DNA of 64,000 nt from Acidobacteriota bacterium (GCA_013289585.1 JABCZR010000001.1:62001-126000); one strand, 5' to 3'. Positions 1 to 9,063 are shown, counted from the stretch's first letter. Numbers and translations: made by a program. The notes: generated by a model from the sequence alone, not told the origin.

Positions 1-1216
1 TGAACACTTTGTTGCCGATGGTGGTGGGATATTTGTGGAAGCCGTCGTAGTTGCAAGTGATCGTGCCGGCGCCGATATTCGATTTTTTCCCGATCTTTGC
101 ATCGCCGAGATACGAGAGGTGCATGGCCTTCGTGCCTTCGCCGATGGTGCTCTTCTTCAGCTCCACGAAATTGCCGATGCGCGCGCCTGCTTTCAAGTGA
201 TTGTCCGGGCGCAATCGCGCGAAGGGTCCGATGATCACGCGGTCATCGAGGCGGCTCTGGGCTACCACGCAATGCGCTTCAACCATCACGTCATCGCCCA
301 GAATCGCATCTTTCAGCACGCTCCCGGTTCGAATCGTGCAGCGCGCGCCGATTTTCGTTTTTCCGAGCAGCTGCACTCCGGGTTCGAGGATCGTGTCTTC
401 GCCTGCCGTCACATCCGGATCGATCAGCACCGTCTCCGGCAACTGGATCGTAACGCCCGCATCCATTAGCGCATTGCGCTTCCATTCTCTGAACACGCGG
501 TCTACCTCGGCAAGGTCCGCACGCGTATTGCATCCCAGAACTTCCCGCGAATCGACGGCCACTTGAGCGATGACCGTCTCGCCTTTGGCATTCAGCGCCG
601 CGATCGCATCGGTCAGGTACAGTTCGCGATGATGGTTGTTTGGCTTCACCAGGCTGAGCGCCGGCCAGAGTTTTTCCAGACTAAAGCAGTAAATCGCTGA
701 ATTGATTTCATTGATTTCGCGCTGCTCTTCGGTGAGCTGCGATTCCTCAACGATGGCGGAAACCATGCTCTCGGACTTTCGGACTACCCGTCCGTAGCCC
801 GAGGGATCCGCGAGCACCGCCGTCAGAATGGTTGCAGCGGCATTCCCTTTGCGATGCATCGCCACTAAGTTCTTCAAAGTTTCCGTGCGCACCAGTGGTG
901 CATCCCCAGGCAAGACGATTGCAAATTTCGCCCTGCCCAGCGCGCGCCGCGCCACCTGCATTGCGTGGCCAGTTCCATTTTGCGGTTGCTGTAGAACGGT
1001 GACCGCACCCAGTGGTTCAACCATCGCCGTCACTTGCTCCGCCTGGTGCCCCACGACGACAATCGTCTCCCGCGCCTTCAGCGGCGCGCAGGCCAGCACC
1101 ACTTGCTCGACGAGTGTTCGTCCGCCCGCGCAGTGCAGCACCTTGGCAATGCTGGATTTCAGCCGCGTGCCTTTTCCCGCGGCCAGGATCACGATGGCAA
1201 GGTCGTTATTGGACAT
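1..1216 (-). CDS. glmU: GlmU, bifunctional UDP-GlcNAc pyrophosphorylase / glucosamine-1-phosphate acetyltransferase (3' end cut by window)
   Basis: Cytoplasmic enzyme that acetylates glucosamine-1-phosphate and joins it to UTP, giving UDP-GlcNAc for peptidoglycan and lipid A. The frame is open to the left edge, so about 405 residues are visible of the usual 450-480. The uridylyltransferase half shows LAAGKGTRLKS (residues 11-21) and GTGHA. The C-terminal left-handed beta-helix half shows KAMHLSYLGDA, with the acetyltransferase His, and NIGAGTITCNYDG. ATG at 1216 is chosen because it sits just before the nucleotide-binding loop; no clear ribosome site is visible. It lies 70 bp downstream of lpxC on the same strand, which fits a shared envelope-precursor operon (inference). 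Confidence 0.95.
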   Translation of the reverse strand, partial: MSNNDLAIVILAAGKGTRLKSSIAKVLHCAGGRTLVEQVVLACAPLKARETIVVVGHQAEQVTAMVEPLGAVTVLQQPQNGTGHAMQVARRALGRAKFAIVLPGDAPLVRTETLKNLVAMHRKGNAAATILTAVLADPSGYGRVVRKSESMVSAIVEESQLTEEQREINEINSAIYCFSLEKLWPALSLVKPNNHHRELYLTDAIAALNAKGETVIAQVAVDSREVLGCNTRADLAEVDRVFREWKRNALMDAGVTIQLPETVLIDPDVTAGEDTILEPGVQLLGKTKIGARCTIRTGSVLKDAILGDDVMVEAHCVVAQSRLDDRVIIGPFARLRPDNHLKAGARIGNFVELKKSTIGEGTKAMHLSYLGDAKIGKKSNIGAGTITCNYDGFHKYPTTIGNKVF

Positions 1217-1286
1217 GGTTTTCAGCCCATTCTGCTGGAGTAGCAGCCAATTCGCAATGAAGGGATGAACAGGACGCGGCGAATGC

Positions 1287-2198
1287 CTAATCAGTAGCGG
1301 GGGCGGGAGAAAGTGCGGCCAGGTAGCTCTCATCCCGTTCGGGGGGGGATGCTTCCTCGGTCGTGATAGTCCAGAGCGAGGGGTCGGCCAGCAGGCGGCT
1401 GACGAGCTGGGTGTGCAGGGCGTGGCCGGCCTTGTGTGCTTCCACACGCGCCAGCAGCGGAAGCCCCGCAAGAGCCAGGTCACCGATCAGGTCCAGCGCC
1501 TTGTGGCGGCCGAACTCGTCAGGGAAGCGTAGGGGACCGTTCATGACGCCGTCACTGGTGAGGACAATGGCATTGTCGAGCGACCCGCCGCGAATCAATC
1601 CCATGGCCTTCAGTGGCTCAATGTCTCGTTCGAAACAGAACGTTCGCGCCCGCGCCAGCAAATGTCGAAAGGTTTCCGGACCGACGACCATCTCCACTTC
1701 CTGCTGGCCAACCAGCGGATGCGGAAAGTCCACATAGCAGCGCACGCGAAACTCATCGGCGGGATAGATCCCGATGCGCCGGTCGCCCTCCACAACTTCC
1801 AGCGGCTTCAAGACCTTTAGATAGCGCCGCTTCCTGCGCAGCTTTCGAATGCCGCAGTGCTCCAGCATTTGCATGAAAGGCTCTGCCGAACCGTCCAGAA
1901 TGGGTACTTCGATGGAGTCAATATCGATGAATACGTTGTCGATTCCGCAGGAATAAATGGCCGCAAGCAAATGTTCGGTGGTGGAGAGCAGGACGCCCTG
2001 CTTCATCAGGCTCGTCGCGTAACTCACACGCGCGACATTCTGGCCTTGTGCTTCGATATGGAAGTTGTCCAGGTCTACGCGGCGAAACACGATGCCTGTC
2101 TCCGCCGGTGCCGGAACCAGGCGCACGTGGCCGTACACTCCGGTGTGAAGGCCCACACCCTCGGCGCTGGCTTCTCGAGTGATGGATGTCTGGAACAT
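1287..2198 (-). CDS. lpxC: LpxC, UDP-3-O-acyl-N-acetylglucosamine deacetylase
   Basis: Zinc deacetylase catalysing the committed step of lipid A synthesis in the cytoplasm; its presence says the cell has a lipopolysaccharide outer membrane. The 303-residue length fits the family. Visible signatures are GVGLHTG near the N terminus, TTEHLLAA (zinc His and catalytic Glu), RGGSLDNAIV, RHKALDLIGDL (zinc His and Asp) and AHKAGHALH (catalytic His). The frame extends upstream to a GTG at 2231, but ATG at 2198 (MFQTSITREA) gives the normal family N terminus. Transcribed toward glmU, 70 bp away. Confidence 0.95.
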   Translation of the reverse strand: MFQTSITREASAEGVGLHTGVYGHVRLVPAPAETGIVFRRVDLDNFHIEAQGQNVARVSYATSLMKQGVLLSTTEHLLAAIYSCGIDNVFIDIDSIEVPILDGSAEPFMQMLEHCGIRKLRRKRRYLKVLKPLEVVEGDRRIGIYPADEFRVRCYVDFPHPLVGQQEVEMVVGPETFRHLLARARTFCFERDIEPLKAMGLIRGGSLDNAIVLTSDGVMNGPLRFPDEFGRHKALDLIGDLALAGLPLLARVEAHKAGHALHTQLVSRLLADPSLWTITTEEASPPERDESYLAALSPAPATD

Positions 2199-2415
2199 GC
2201 CCCAACTCAATGGTAGCATGTTGCGTACCACCAGCTGTCAAGCTTGTTCTTTAATATCAACAACTTAAGAACAACCCCTTGCACATCCAACGCTGCCATG
2301 TGGTTATTTCACAACATTTCAGTGATTCCCTGTGTCTCTTTCCCGAAATGACCTTCGTCCCGCAAGATTACCCAGGCTTCCTTTTGCATTCCTACCGCGT
2401 CCCAATCCTTTGCGG

Positions 2416-2424
2416 TGCTATAAT
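2416..2424 (+). promoter_or_regulatory. Extended -10 promoter of the S41 peptidase / polysaccharide deacetylase pair
   Basis: TGCTATAAT is a perfect extended -10 element (TG at 2416-2417, TATAAT at 2419-2424). No good -35 hexamer lies 16-18 bp upstream, as is common for extended -10 promoters. Transcription would begin near 2431, 27 bp before the ATG at 2458, which is preceded by GGTGAGGA as ribosome site. Confidence 0.6.
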
Positions 2425-2457
2425 CAAAACTTGTAGCTTTCTGAGGATAGGTGAGGA

Positions 2458-3696
2458 ATGAATCGAGCGGCTCGCATTGCAATCATCTCCGTTTCGGTGG
2501 TCATCTTCTGTTACGCAGGCTTGGGGCACGTCCTGGGGCACGCTACCGACGACAAAGCGTATAAGTCACTGACGGTCTACGGTGAGGTCCTGCAAAAAAT
2601 TCAGCAGGATTACGTCGATGACCCAAATATGCACACGGTGACCGCAGGCTCGCTCCACGGTCTGCTCGAATCGCTTGACGCTCAATCCAGCTACCTCACT
2701 CCGCGCGAATACGACGAGTACAAGAAGAAACTCGCCAACTCCGCCACAGGTGATACTGGCCTCACCCTAAGCAAGCGCTACGGCTACATCATTGTTCTCT
2801 CCGTTCTTCCTGAGAGCCCGGCCATGAAGGCTGGCATTCGCAGCGGCGACATTTTTGAATCCATCGGCGGATTCACGACGCGCGATATGTCCGTCGGTCA
2901 GGCGCTAAACCTGCTCTCGGGCCAGCCCGGCAGCGGCATCAAAGTAGCGGTCATTCGCCGTGGCAAAGCGACGCCGGAAGAAGTCGATATCGTGCGCGAA
3001 AAACTCTCCACACCCAAGATCATCACCCAGAAGGCGGATCCGGACATTCTCGTGCTCCGCCTGCCCTCGCTGGACGCCGGACGAGCCGAGGAAGTGCGCA
3101 ACCGGCTGATCGAAGCGGAGAAGCAGGGCATTCACAAGGTGATTCTGGATCTGCGGGAATGCGGCCGCGGCCCAGTTTCTGAAGCCATCGCCATCGCGCG
3201 GCTTTTTGTTCCCTCCGGCACGCTGACGACGCTTCGCGGACAAACCGTCTCGACACAGGTCTTTGCGGCCGAGCCCAAGCAGGTCATTTGGAAAGGCCCG
3301 GTTTCGGTGCTGGTGGATGTCACCACCTCCGGCGCTGCGGAGGTTCTCGCCTCCGCCATGGTTGCCAACCATCGTGGCGATGTCGTGGGAGAGCGTACCT
3401 TCGGTCTCGCCTCCGAGCAAAAACTGATCACCATGGACGATGGCGCCGCGCTGATTCTCACGGTAGCGAATTATTACAATCCTGGCGGGAAAGCGATCCT
3501 GGAAGAAGGCGTCACACCTACGGAAGTTGTGCGCGCGGTTGCCGAAGACGATTCCGATTCCGGGGATGAAGATGCCGCGCCTGCGCCGGAGAATCAGAAA
3601 GAACCCGGCCTTGGCCCGCGCCCGCTTTCTCCGGAAGATCCGATCTACCATCGAGCGCTGGACCTGTTGAAGACGCCTGTAAAAAAGGCCGCTTAG
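2458..3696 (+). CDS. S41-family (CtpA/Prc-like) PDZ protein, probably catalytically inactive
   Basis: An envelope protein built like C-terminal processing proteases: N-terminal membrane anchor or signal (residues 7-25), S41 N-terminal helices (about 35-95), PDZ domain (about 98-170) and S41 core (about 185-350), then an acidic, Pro-rich tail. In active relatives the nucleophile is the second Ser of SASASE and the general-base Lys follows 25 residues later in TFGKG. Here the segment reads TTSGAAEV and TFGLA, so the aligned residues are Gly292 and Leu317; Ser291 is one position off. The DLRxNPGG-type oxyanion segment is also changed (DLRECGRG). I infer a pseudoprotease or substrate-binding scaffold. 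It is followed 6 bp later by a polysaccharide deacetylase gene. Confidence 0.85.
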   Translation: MNRAARIAIISVSVVIFCYAGLGHVLGHATDDKAYKSLTVYGEVLQKIQQDYVDDPNMHTVTAGSLHGLLESLDAQSSYLTPREYDEYKKKLANSATGDTGLTLSKRYGYIIVLSVLPESPAMKAGIRSGDIFESIGGFTTRDMSVGQALNLLSGQPGSGIKVAVIRRGKATPEEVDIVREKLSTPKIITQKADPDILVLRLPSLDAGRAEEVRNRLIEAEKQGIHKVILDLRECGRGPVSEAIAIARLFVPSGTLTTLRGQTVSTQVFAAEPKQVIWKGPVSVLVDVTTSGAAEVLASAMVANHRGDVVGERTFGLASEQKLITMDDGAALILTVANYYNPGGKAILEEGVTPTEVVRAVAEDDSDSGDEDAAPAPENQKEPGLGPRPLSPEDPIYHRALDLLKTPVKKAA

Positions 3697-3702
3697 TTTT
3701 CC

Positions 3703-4869
3703 GTGGCTTGGCGGCTCGTCTTTATCAAACCACATTCTCCGTTTGCACCTGAAACACAGACCACCCGTTCCACCTTTACATGGCTCTTCGTTCTGTTTGC
3801 TCTATTCGCCGCCATCGGCTGCAAGAAACCGGAAGCAGAGCGCCCGGCACCCTCGAAGATCCATGCCATCACGCGGGAACTCGCCGACGCGGCCAAATCA
3901 GCGGCTCCGGCTGGAACTGAAATCCGTGTCAGGTTGCAAGTGTCCGAAGGAAACGCCGAACCCACAGATCGTGTAGACATCACTCTTTCCCCGAGCGGAC
4001 CAGATGCCGTTGTGCGGTCCCAGGTTGCGAAAATCCAGCAAGCCCTCGGCGCGGTAGCTACCCGCAATAGCCTGACGGAAGAGCCTTCAGAAAGTCGCGA
4101 AGGAATTCTCTTCTTTTACCTGAAATCCGGAGTAAGGACGCACACGATTCACATTCACTCCGGCGAGAATCCTTCGTCGCGCTCCGGCAACGCTACCGGC
4201 CGGGCCTCTTCCCCAAAGCTTGCCATCATTCTCGACGATCTCGGCAGCGACCGTGCCGTCGCCGAGGCCATCTTTGCTCTTCCTTACCCGCTGACGATTT
4301 CTGTTTTGCCCAACCATGAGCATTCCACCGAAATTGCCAACGAAGCGCATCGCCGCGGCTTTGAGGTGCTGCTCCACCTGCCAATGCAATCCATCGCGAA
4401 CGAACAGCCCGAAGCGCAGGAACTTCGTCCGGGGATGCAGGCGGCCGAGGTGTCCGCGATGGTCAGCCAGTTCCTGCAGAATGTTCCTGGCGTTGTTGGC
4501 GTCAACAATCACCAGGGCTCGCAGGCTACGTCTGATCCCGCGCTCATGTCCGAACTGATGCCCGTGTTGCGTGACCGGCATCTCTTCTACATCGACAGCC
4601 GTACCACGGCAGCGACGGTGGCGTTCGATACTGCGCAAAACTCCGGGGTTCACTCTGCCTTTCGAAACGTCCCGTTCCTCGATGATGTCGCAGAAGTTGC
4701 AGCGGTGCGAAAGCAGTTGAATCTGGCCCTCCGCGGCGCTCGCGAAAAGGGTGAAGCCATTGCCATCGGGCATCCTCACCCCGCAACACTTCAAGCTTTA
4801 CGCGACGTCTTGCCGCAAGCCAAAGCACAAGGCGTTCAGCTGGTCTTGGCCTCCGGCCTTATCCACTGA
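3703..4869 (+). CDS. Divergent polysaccharide deacetylase (YibQ/Polysacc_deac_2 family), putative lipoprotein
   Basis: Member of the divergent polysaccharide deacetylase family, thought to act on cell-wall or other envelope glycans; no substrate can be read from the sequence. Signatures in order: LAIILDDLG, ISVLPNHEHS, LLHLPMQS, GVVGVNNHQGSQAT, YIDSRTT, FLDD and AIGHPHPAT. A hydrophobic segment (25-39) ends in AAIGC, a weak lipobox with Cys40, so a lipoprotein is possible. The start is GTG at 3703, only 6 bp after the S41 stop; an ATG near 3779 is out of frame. In several proteobacteria members of this family sit beside ctpA or envC, so the linkage to an S41 protein is meaningful. Confidence 0.88.
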   Translation: MAWRLVFIKPHSPFAPETQTTRSTFTWLFVLFALFAAIGCKKPEAERPAPSKIHAITRELADAAKSAAPAGTEIRVRLQVSEGNAEPTDRVDITLSPSGPDAVVRSQVAKIQQALGAVATRNSLTEEPSESREGILFFYLKSGVRTHTIHIHSGENPSSRSGNATGRASSPKLAIILDDLGSDRAVAEAIFALPYPLTISVLPNHEHSTEIANEAHRRGFEVLLHLPMQSIANEQPEAQELRPGMQAAEVSAMVSQFLQNVPGVVGVNNHQGSQATSDPALMSELMPVLRDRHLFYIDSRTTAATVAFDTAQNSGVHSAFRNVPFLDDVAEVAAVRKQLNLALRGAREKGEAIAIGHPHPATLQALRDVLPQAKAQGVQLVLASGLIH

Positions 4870-4882
4870 GCAAGCTTTGCTG

Positions 4883-5827
4883 TTAACTCGGCGCGAGCGT
4901 TGAGTTTTTCGCGGGAAAGAACAGATGAACGGCCAGTGCAAGGATCCCCATCATCATAAAACTGAAGATGCTACCTTCTGGGCCCACGGAACCCCCGGTA
5001 AGCCAAGTGGGACCGTGCAAAGCAGCATTGGAAAGGTGTCCATCAAAGCGCACACCGCTGTCCGGCACCGAATAGAGAAAAGTCTCGCCAAAATCGAAAC
5101 TTGCATGCCATCCCACCACAAACCAGAGATTGCCAGTGCGCCGCAGGGCAAAGGCGAATACCAGTCCGATGGTCACGACGCCCGCCGCGCCCACCCAATT
5201 TTCTCCCGGGTTTCGCAGGTGCACGGCGCCAAAGGAGCAGGAAAGCAGAATCGCCGCAGGCCAGAATCCGATCCCATCGGCAAGTGTGTATTGAGTGTAG
5301 CCGCGGAACAGGAACTCTTCGAACAGACCCGTAAAAATAAAAACAATCGCCCACAGGATGCCCCAGCGCAGCAGCTCCCCGCCTTGCAGCGCCAGACTTC
5401 CGAACGAATATCCGCCAAAAGCGTAAATCAGCCCGATCAGTGCGGATATTTCAACCAATCCAAACAGGTAGCCTTGCCAGAACAACTTGCCAAACGCGCC
5501 TCGTGCCGGCAATCCGTACACCCAGACGGGCCGGCGTTCGATCCGCGCCATGATCAGCGCCGCCCCAAAAACAGCGAGAAAGCTGAGCACTTCCTCTGCG
5601 AATAAAAACCCAGGGGAATACAGCTCACGCCCCGGCGGCGCAAAGAGGAGAAATAGGAATCCACCGCCAAACTCAAGTCCGATCACGAAGGTGGCGTAAA
5701 CCAGCAGGCGCCAGCCCGCGCGCAATTCCCCCTCTTCGTTGAAAAATAACTTTCCAGAATTCCCTTCGTGAGCCGGGGGCGTAGGGAGCGGTTGTGAGGA
5801 AGAATCCGTGGAACCTTCAATGTCCAA
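4883..5827 (-). CDS. CPBP-family intramembrane glutamic endopeptidase (CAAX protease-like)
   Basis: Polytopic inner-membrane protein of the CPBP/Abi family; members include prenyl-protein proteases and bacterial immunity or maturation peptidases. About eight hydrophobic segments follow a 30-residue soluble N terminus. The three family motifs are present: EEFLFRGY, FGAVHLRNP and a late HASFDFGET, which supply Glu, Arg and His for catalysis. Start is a TTG: GAGGTGA lies immediately upstream of TTG at 5830, so the second TTG at 5827 has the better ribosome-site spacing. It converges with the polysaccharide deacetylase gene, 13 bp away. Substrate unknown. Confidence 0.85.
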   Translation of the reverse strand: MDIEGSTDSSSQPLPTPPAHEGNSGKLFFNEEGELRAGWRLLVYATFVIGLEFGGGFLFLLFAPPGRELYSPGFLFAEEVLSFLAVFGAALIMARIERRPVWVYGLPARGAFGKLFWQGYLFGLVEISALIGLIYAFGGYSFGSLALQGGELLRWGILWAIVFIFTGLFEEFLFRGYTQYTLADGIGFWPAAILLSCSFGAVHLRNPGENWVGAAGVVTIGLVFAFALRRTGNLWFVVGWHASFDFGETFLYSVPDSGVRFDGHLSNAALHGPTWLTGGSVGPEGSIFSFMMMGILALAVHLFFPAKNSTLAPS

Positions 5828-5990
5828 CAATCACCTCACGGAAAAATGTGAAACCCGTGTCCTTCTCAGACGCGTTCCGGGGCCCCCCGTAAGCGCGGCT
5901 CTCCCGATTCAGAGAGGTTTTACCGTTGCATAGAATACATTTAGTTGTCTTGTTTGATTCGCTCATCATCACGCTACCCGGGAGTGAGCG

Positions 5991-6032
5991 ATTCTGAGAA
6001 TGGCTTTGCCGTCCCGCGGCATTTCTCAGAAT
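5991..6032 (-). terminator. Hairpin just downstream of the DUF1223 gene
   Basis: ATTCTGAGAA (5991-6000) and TTCTCAGAAT (6023-6032) form a perfect 10-bp stem, with a further short GC pairing in the loop. It begins 11 bp past the stop of the minus-strand gene ending at 6044. There is no T-tract after it on the minus strand, so it may be an RNA-stabilising or Rho-type 3' hairpin rather than a classic terminator. The rest of 5828-6043 shows nothing coding. Confidence 0.45.
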
Positions 6033-6043
6033 TAGGGCCGCCG

Positions 6044-6856
6044 CTATCGTGCCACAGGCGCTTCCGCTGCGCCAACTATTTGCAGCCCTTTTTTCCCCTG
6101 TACAAATACCACCGCCTTCAGGTTTTCACGTTTCCAATCTGACTGAAGCGCCACGTTTACATCCCCTGCGAACGAGATTTCCTCTCCGCCTTTCGCTTCG
6201 CCGATCTTTCGAATGGAGCGCACCACGGCGGCGTGATGAAGGTCGTGGCCCGAGTTTTCTCCCCGTTTTACGTCCGAATGTAGTCCCGTCTCGGTGATCG
6301 CCAGCCACACTTCCACTTTGTCGTTCTGTTTGGCAGCGGGGAGTTTCCCGATCTTCACCGATAGAGTTTCCGTGCCGGCCTTGCCGGTGCTACCCGGCGC
6401 GATCGTCACTTGAGCCTTTTCCGATCGAGCGGATTCGGAGATTACCTGCCGGGCTTTCCGCGCCTGCCCGCCTACAAATTCGCTTCTCCCGTCCACAACC
6501 ATTTGCGGAGTGTACGGATTGCCATTGCCCAGGACCCCGGAATACGCGTACTGCCGGGCCGTCCAATCATGCGAGGAAAACGGATCCACCCAGCCCAGTT
6601 CATTCCAGTAATCCACGTGCTCCTCGAGCGCGATCACGTCCACATTCTCGATAGGCTGTTGCAACTCCAATCCGGCCAGCAACGCATCCGCCGGAGGACA
6701 ACTGGAGCAGCCCTCGGAGGTGAACAATTCCACCACCACCGGAGTACGAGTTCCAGCCGACGCCGCAGGAGAGGTTTGCGTTGGAGAGTGGAGGACGGCA
6801 AAGGCCGTCAAAATACACACTGAAAGGGCTGCCGATCCTGTTAGTACCACCTTCAT
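6044..6856 (-). CDS. DUF1223 thioredoxin-like secreted protein
   Basis: Exported protein of the DUF1223 family, a thioredoxin-fold group of unproven function. The N terminus has a signal peptide (about 1-33, ending near ASAGT). VVELFTSEGCSSCPPAD contains the family CxxC, and NPYTPQMVVDGR supplies the cis-Pro segment expected in a thioredoxin fold. The C-terminal half is a beta-rich domain (AQVTIAPG to the end). The 270-residue length is normal. It is transcribed divergently from the CGNR regulator that starts 100 bp away; no functional link is evident. Confidence 0.85.
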   Translation of the reverse strand: MKVVLTGSAALSVCILTAFAVLHSPTQTSPAASAGTRTPVVVELFTSEGCSSCPPADALLAGLELQQPIENVDVIALEEHVDYWNELGWVDPFSSHDWTARQYAYSGVLGNGNPYTPQMVVDGRSEFVGGQARKARQVISESARSEKAQVTIAPGSTGKAGTETLSVKIGKLPAAKQNDKVEVWLAITETGLHSDVKRGENSGHDLHHAAVVRSIRKIGEAKGGEEISFAGDVNVALQSDWKRENLKAVVFVQGKKGLQIVGAAEAPVAR

Positions 6857-6927
6857 GGCCTTACTCCCCTATTCTCACAGCCCATCTGATTCGCCCCCAC
6901 CGCAAGAGGTTACCGGGATTTGGAGTA

Positions 6928-6939
6928 AAAGACGTCTTT
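6928..6939. promoter_or_regulatory. Perfect 12-bp palindrome upstream of the CGNR regulator (possible operator)
   Basis: AAAGACGTCTTT is a perfect dyad ending 17 bp before the ATG at 6956 of a DNA-binding protein gene and within the divergent region shared with the DUF1223 gene. Position suggests autoregulation, but a 12-bp palindrome may arise by chance. Confidence 0.3.
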
Positions 6940-6955
6940 GCGGGGAGTAACCGTT

Positions 6956-7594
6956 ATGTTAGCTTTAACTGGTTATTCGAGGCTCCCATTGCCTGTCGCT
7001 AACGCAAAAAATCGTCTACTCGGCGGCCGTCTTTGCCTCGATTTCATCAATACCACACCAGCCCAATCCGAGCTGACCTGGGAGGAACTCATTCTATTCC
7101 TCGAATCCGCGCGCGTTGTCTCTGAGGAACGCTGCGTCCAGCTTCTGGCTCTGCCCCAATCCGACCCCCAAGCCGCTCAAGGCCTGCTCCGAAAGGCGCA
7201 ACACCTCTGCTCCTCACTCCACATGGTGTTCATGGCCATGCACCGGAAGCAAAAAATAACTGTGGATTGGATCGAACCGATCAACGTAGTCCTGCGGATC
7301 ACCGAAGGTCATGACGAACTCTTTCACCGCCAAACGGCCTGGCAAATCGAATTCGTCGCGCGCGAGGGCGGTCTCGATTGGCTGCTGGCCGCCGTGGCGC
7401 GTTCTGCGGCGGAACTGGTCGCCGAGGGTGCCAAGGCGCGGCTCAGGCTGTGTGCCAATCCCAACTGCGGCCTTTTTTTCTACGACAAATCGCGCACCCA
7501 CCGTCGGCGCTGGTGTTCGATGGCCGTCTGCGGCAACCGCAGCAAGGTCGCGGCCTTTGCCCGCAAGCATTCTACGCTGCAGCGGGATAACTGA
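6956..7594 (+). CDS. CGNR zinc-finger transcriptional regulator (ABATE domain)
   Basis: Putative stress-type transcription regulator. The N-terminal part (about 8-150) fits the ABATE domain, opening with GGRLCLDFINT. The C-terminal CGNR zinc finger (about 165-205) shows CANPNCGLFFYDKSR and WCSMAVCGNRSKV, with four cysteines for zinc and the CGNR loop that gives the family its name. ATG at 6956 is chosen over a TTG at 6938 because GGGGAG lies 8 bp upstream. The effector and targets cannot be read. It converges with the M48 gene, 32 bp away. Confidence 0.88.
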   Translation: MLALTGYSRLPLPVANAKNRLLGGRLCLDFINTTPAQSELTWEELILFLESARVVSEERCVQLLALPQSDPQAAQGLLRKAQHLCSSLHMVFMAMHRKQKITVDWIEPINVVLRITEGHDELFHRQTAWQIEFVAREGGLDWLLAAVARSAAELVAEGAKARLRLCANPNCGLFFYDKSRTHRRRWCSMAVCGNRSKVAAFARKHSTLQRDN

Positions 7595-7626
7595 CCGGAA
7601 ATCGAAAACTCTGGCTATCTTCGTCT

Positions 7627-9063
7627 TTATTTCACGTATTTCGGTGATTCGCCCTTTGCCCACGGGTCATACGTGTGAGCGAACACCAGCCGGTCGGCCA
7701 ACGGCGGATGCGAATACAACCAGAACGTAATGAACTCAGGCGGATTCGGGTCCGACAAGTCCAGTTCCCCGAGTATTTGAAACGCGTGCGCTGCGACCTC
7801 CTCCGAATTCGGCACCAGCCCGTGAATCACTTCCAGTCCATAAATGTCCGCCGCATGCTCCTCCATTCGGCTGAGCCCGTTGATCACCGGTGAAGAGCAA
7901 AACAGCAACATTTGCAGCAGCAGTAGCAGTACCACGAAGGCTGCCCAATCTTCCTGCCCGCGGATCTTCCAGTCCTTGCCCCAGCGGTCGAGCGCCCACT
8001 GCAATCCGCGAAACAGGAAATAGAGCGCGAACAAGAGGCCAGCCGCACCCATAAAAAAACCCCTTCGCACATGCCCAAGTACGTAGTGCCCCAGCTCGTG
8101 CCCCACGATAAACAGAGCTTCATCCCGGGAGGTCTTTTGAAGGGTGGTGTCCCAAATCACGACTCGCTTGGAAGCACCCAGACCCGTTACGTACGCATTG
8201 ATCGCGTTGGTCTTTTCGCTCGCCATCATCAGGAACATCTGTTCCGCGGGAATGGGAACGCCGGCATGTTCTGTAAGCTTTTCGATGGATGCCACCAGAT
8301 CGGGATATCGTTTATTCAGCGGTTCGAACTTGTTGAACATCGGATCGATCACTAGAGGCGTGACGACGATCAATCCCAACAAAATCAGCACCGTCGGAAA
8401 CCAGAAATACAGCCACCACCGCCGCGGGCTGCGCCGCATCACCGCAAACAAAATCAAAATGATCACGAAAGCGAATCCCATCCTCAGGAATTCGCGCTTC
8501 ATCCAATCCGAAAGCCATGACCCCCAGCCCTGGATGGACTGTTCATAGCGCCGGGAAAGCGCATGCCAGTAGATGCTGACCGGCAAGTCGAGAAGATCGA
8601 TCGTCAGGAAGAGCAGTGGAACAAACACCAGTGCTTGGATCCACCTCTTGTCGCTTACATTCTCGGCGATGTCCCGGAATTTCGCCGCCACTCCCAGGCG
8701 AAGAATCAGGAACAGCACGATGGCTCCTAGAAAATAATAGAAAAAATATAAAGTGTAACCCGCTCGCGAATACGCTACCGCTTTCTCATAGCGCTCATGC
8801 GAGAGCGTGTACTGCTCCGTGCTGACCTGCTCGGCACTGTTTGCTTCCACACGCGATGTCTGTGGGGGAGTGTCCTGCTGCTTCTTTGTTGTTTCTCTCG
8901 CTGAGGCAGGTGCCGCGTTCTTCTCCGTCGTTTTCCCCGTAGTGGCTGAATCCTGCGCGCAGATGTTTGCCGCGCTCATCAGCGCCATCATCACCACTGA
9001 AACCACTCTCTTTCGATTCGTCAAAGTTTGCATTCCGCCCCGCGCGCCGGTGAAGGACCTCAT
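7627..9063 (-). CDS. M48-family (Ste24-like) membrane metallopeptidase
   Basis: Integral-membrane zinc peptidase of the CAAX-protease/Ste24 type, acting at the inner membrane. An N-terminal signal or anchor (up to AQ at 36-37) precedes a low-complexity linker, then transmembrane segments near 105-125, 142-162, 195-210 and 215-240. The active site is HELGH (322-326), followed by two more hydrophobic segments and the distal Glu in EEHAADIYGLE. The family usually has HExxH plus that distal Glu, so the enzyme looks intact. ATG at 9033 is an alternative start that leaves the signal intact. Substrates unknown. Confidence 0.88.
   Translation of the reverse strand: MRSFTGARGGMQTLTNRKRVVSVVMMALMSAANICAQDSATTGKTTEKNAAPASARETTKKQQDTPPQTSRVEANSAEQVSTEQYTLSHERYEKAVAYSRAGYTLYFFYYFLGAIVLFLILRLGVAAKFRDIAENVSDKRWIQALVFVPLLFLTIDLLDLPVSIYWHALSRRYEQSIQGWGSWLSDWMKREFLRMGFAFVIILILFAVMRRSPRRWWLYFWFPTVLILLGLIVVTPLVIDPMFNKFEPLNKRYPDLVASIEKLTEHAGVPIPAEQMFLMMASEKTNAINAYVTGLGASKRVVIWDTTLQKTSRDEALFIVGHELGHYVLGHVRRGFFMGAAGLLFALYFLFRGLQWALDRWGKDWKIRGQEDWAAFVVLLLLLQMLLFCSSPVINGLSRMEEHAADIYGLEVIHGLVPNSEEVAAHAFQILGELDLSDPNPPEFITFWLYSHPPLADRLVFAHTYDPWAKGESPKYVK

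Noticed and set aside
5945-6142. 65-codon plus-strand frame overlapping the DUF1223 3' end
   Set aside because: No ribosome site, no motif, and it covers a hairpin and the end of a real gene.
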